Source: Candidatus Sumerlaeota bacterium
Lineage (GTDB): Bacteria; UBP6; UBA1177
Length of the DNA: 14,547 nucleotides
NCBI GenBank assembly: GCA_007136595.1
Contig: SLGQ01000211.1
Coordinates: 1-14,547 of the forward strand
Direction of reading: 5' to 3'
Part shown: positions 14,431 through 14,547 of the stretch, in pieces
Position numbering within the stretch: position 1 is the first letter of the stretch
Layout of the letters: each line of letters starts with the position of its first letter
Notes under the pieces: model-generated
The model's input: only the letters and a program-made list of their open reading frames with translations
Told to the model about the DNA's origin: nothing
Databases searched by the model: none
Position numbers and translations under genes: made by a program

Positions 14431-14547
14431 CAGTTACAAGGATCACTATATCATCCAGCAACATTTCATTTTTATCAACAAGATTTTCGTATATTGTTTC
14501 TGAGATATTTTCAAGTGGAATATTTCTGACTTTTTTTGAAACTTCCA
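14423..14547 (-). CDS. C-terminal tail of a probable SpoIIE/PP2C-type phosphatase (runs off the right edge)
   Basis: The last 41 codons of a minus-strand gene, ending in TAG at 14423-14425; the start is beyond the window. The tail reads as helical (LENISETIYENLVDK) and ends in LLDDIVILVTEI. The closing DD-x3-LV pattern is what PP2C/SpoIIE (RsbU-like) phosphatase domains show at their metal-binding last strand. Only this tail is visible, so the call is tentative. If right, a phosphatase sits near the kinase/FHA operon. It is convergent with the lipoprotein gene, 5 bases apart. A short AGATC-GCTA-GATCT hairpin (14417-14430) straddles both stops. Confidence 0.45.
   Translation of the reverse strand, partial: EVSKKVRNIPLENISETIYENLVDKNEMLLDDIVILVTEI

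Noticed and set aside
1..14547. CRISPR array, tRNA, rRNA, insertion sequence or phage genes
   Set aside because: No regularly spaced repeats, cloverleaf-like stretches, transposase motifs or phage structural genes were seen on either strand.

Overview
The window is AT-rich by eye and purely bacterial in style: Shine-Dalgarno sites, overlapping genes, lipoprotein signal peptides. The gene mix is a Hanks-type kinase with a PEGA domain, FHA proteins, a ParA/MinD-like ATPase, a RodZ-like HTH protein, a transglutaminase lipoprotein, an ECF sigma/anti-sigma pair and an Asp/Gly-rich lipoprotein. This suggests a diderm with elaborate signalling, of the Myxococcota/Deltaproteobacteria type but with low GC. 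The taxonomic call is inference from gene content only; there is no rRNA gene in the window.

Region 1 (about 1-10145, all minus strand) looks like one long operon of eight genes read right to left from a good sigma70-like promoter at 10117-10145. The order is: an unrecognised 355-aa protein; a tail-anchored FHA protein; mtnA (methylthioribose-1-phosphate isomerase); a 1180-aa lipoprotein with a TPR-like middle, a DUF3857-like part and a transglutaminase domain; a ParA/MinD-like ATPase with an altered P-loop; a degenerate J-like/RodZ-like HTH protein; a membrane Ser/Thr kinase with an external PEGA domain; and an Hsp33-like protein that runs off the left edge. Every junction is an overlap or a gap of at most 14 bases, so the genes are very probably cotranscribed. 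Kinase, FHA (phosphothreonine reader), ATPase and HTH protein together suggest a phospho-signalling module linked to the envelope or to cell organisation. The exact job cannot be read from the sequence.

Region 2 (10180-11687) holds gdhA, an NADP-type glutamate dehydrogenase of the same length as the E. coli enzyme. It has its own promoter, a possible terminator hairpin over its stop codon, and three phased A/T tracts upstream.

Region 3 (11738-14417, plus strand, divergent from gdhA) is a three-gene operon: ECF sigma factor, a membrane anti-sigma-like protein (zinc-finger motif, FecR-like domain, helical C-terminus), and an acidic lipoprotein carrying two Kazal-like cysteine modules. The lipoprotein may be a target or surface partner of the sigma/anti-sigma pair.

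Region 4 (14423 to the end) is the C-terminal tail of a minus-strand gene that looks like a SpoIIE/PP2C-type phosphatase, convergent with the lipoprotein gene. I saw no tRNA, rRNA, CRISPR array, insertion sequence or phage gene. No stretch over 300 bases lacks a gene; the longest is 11552-11737.
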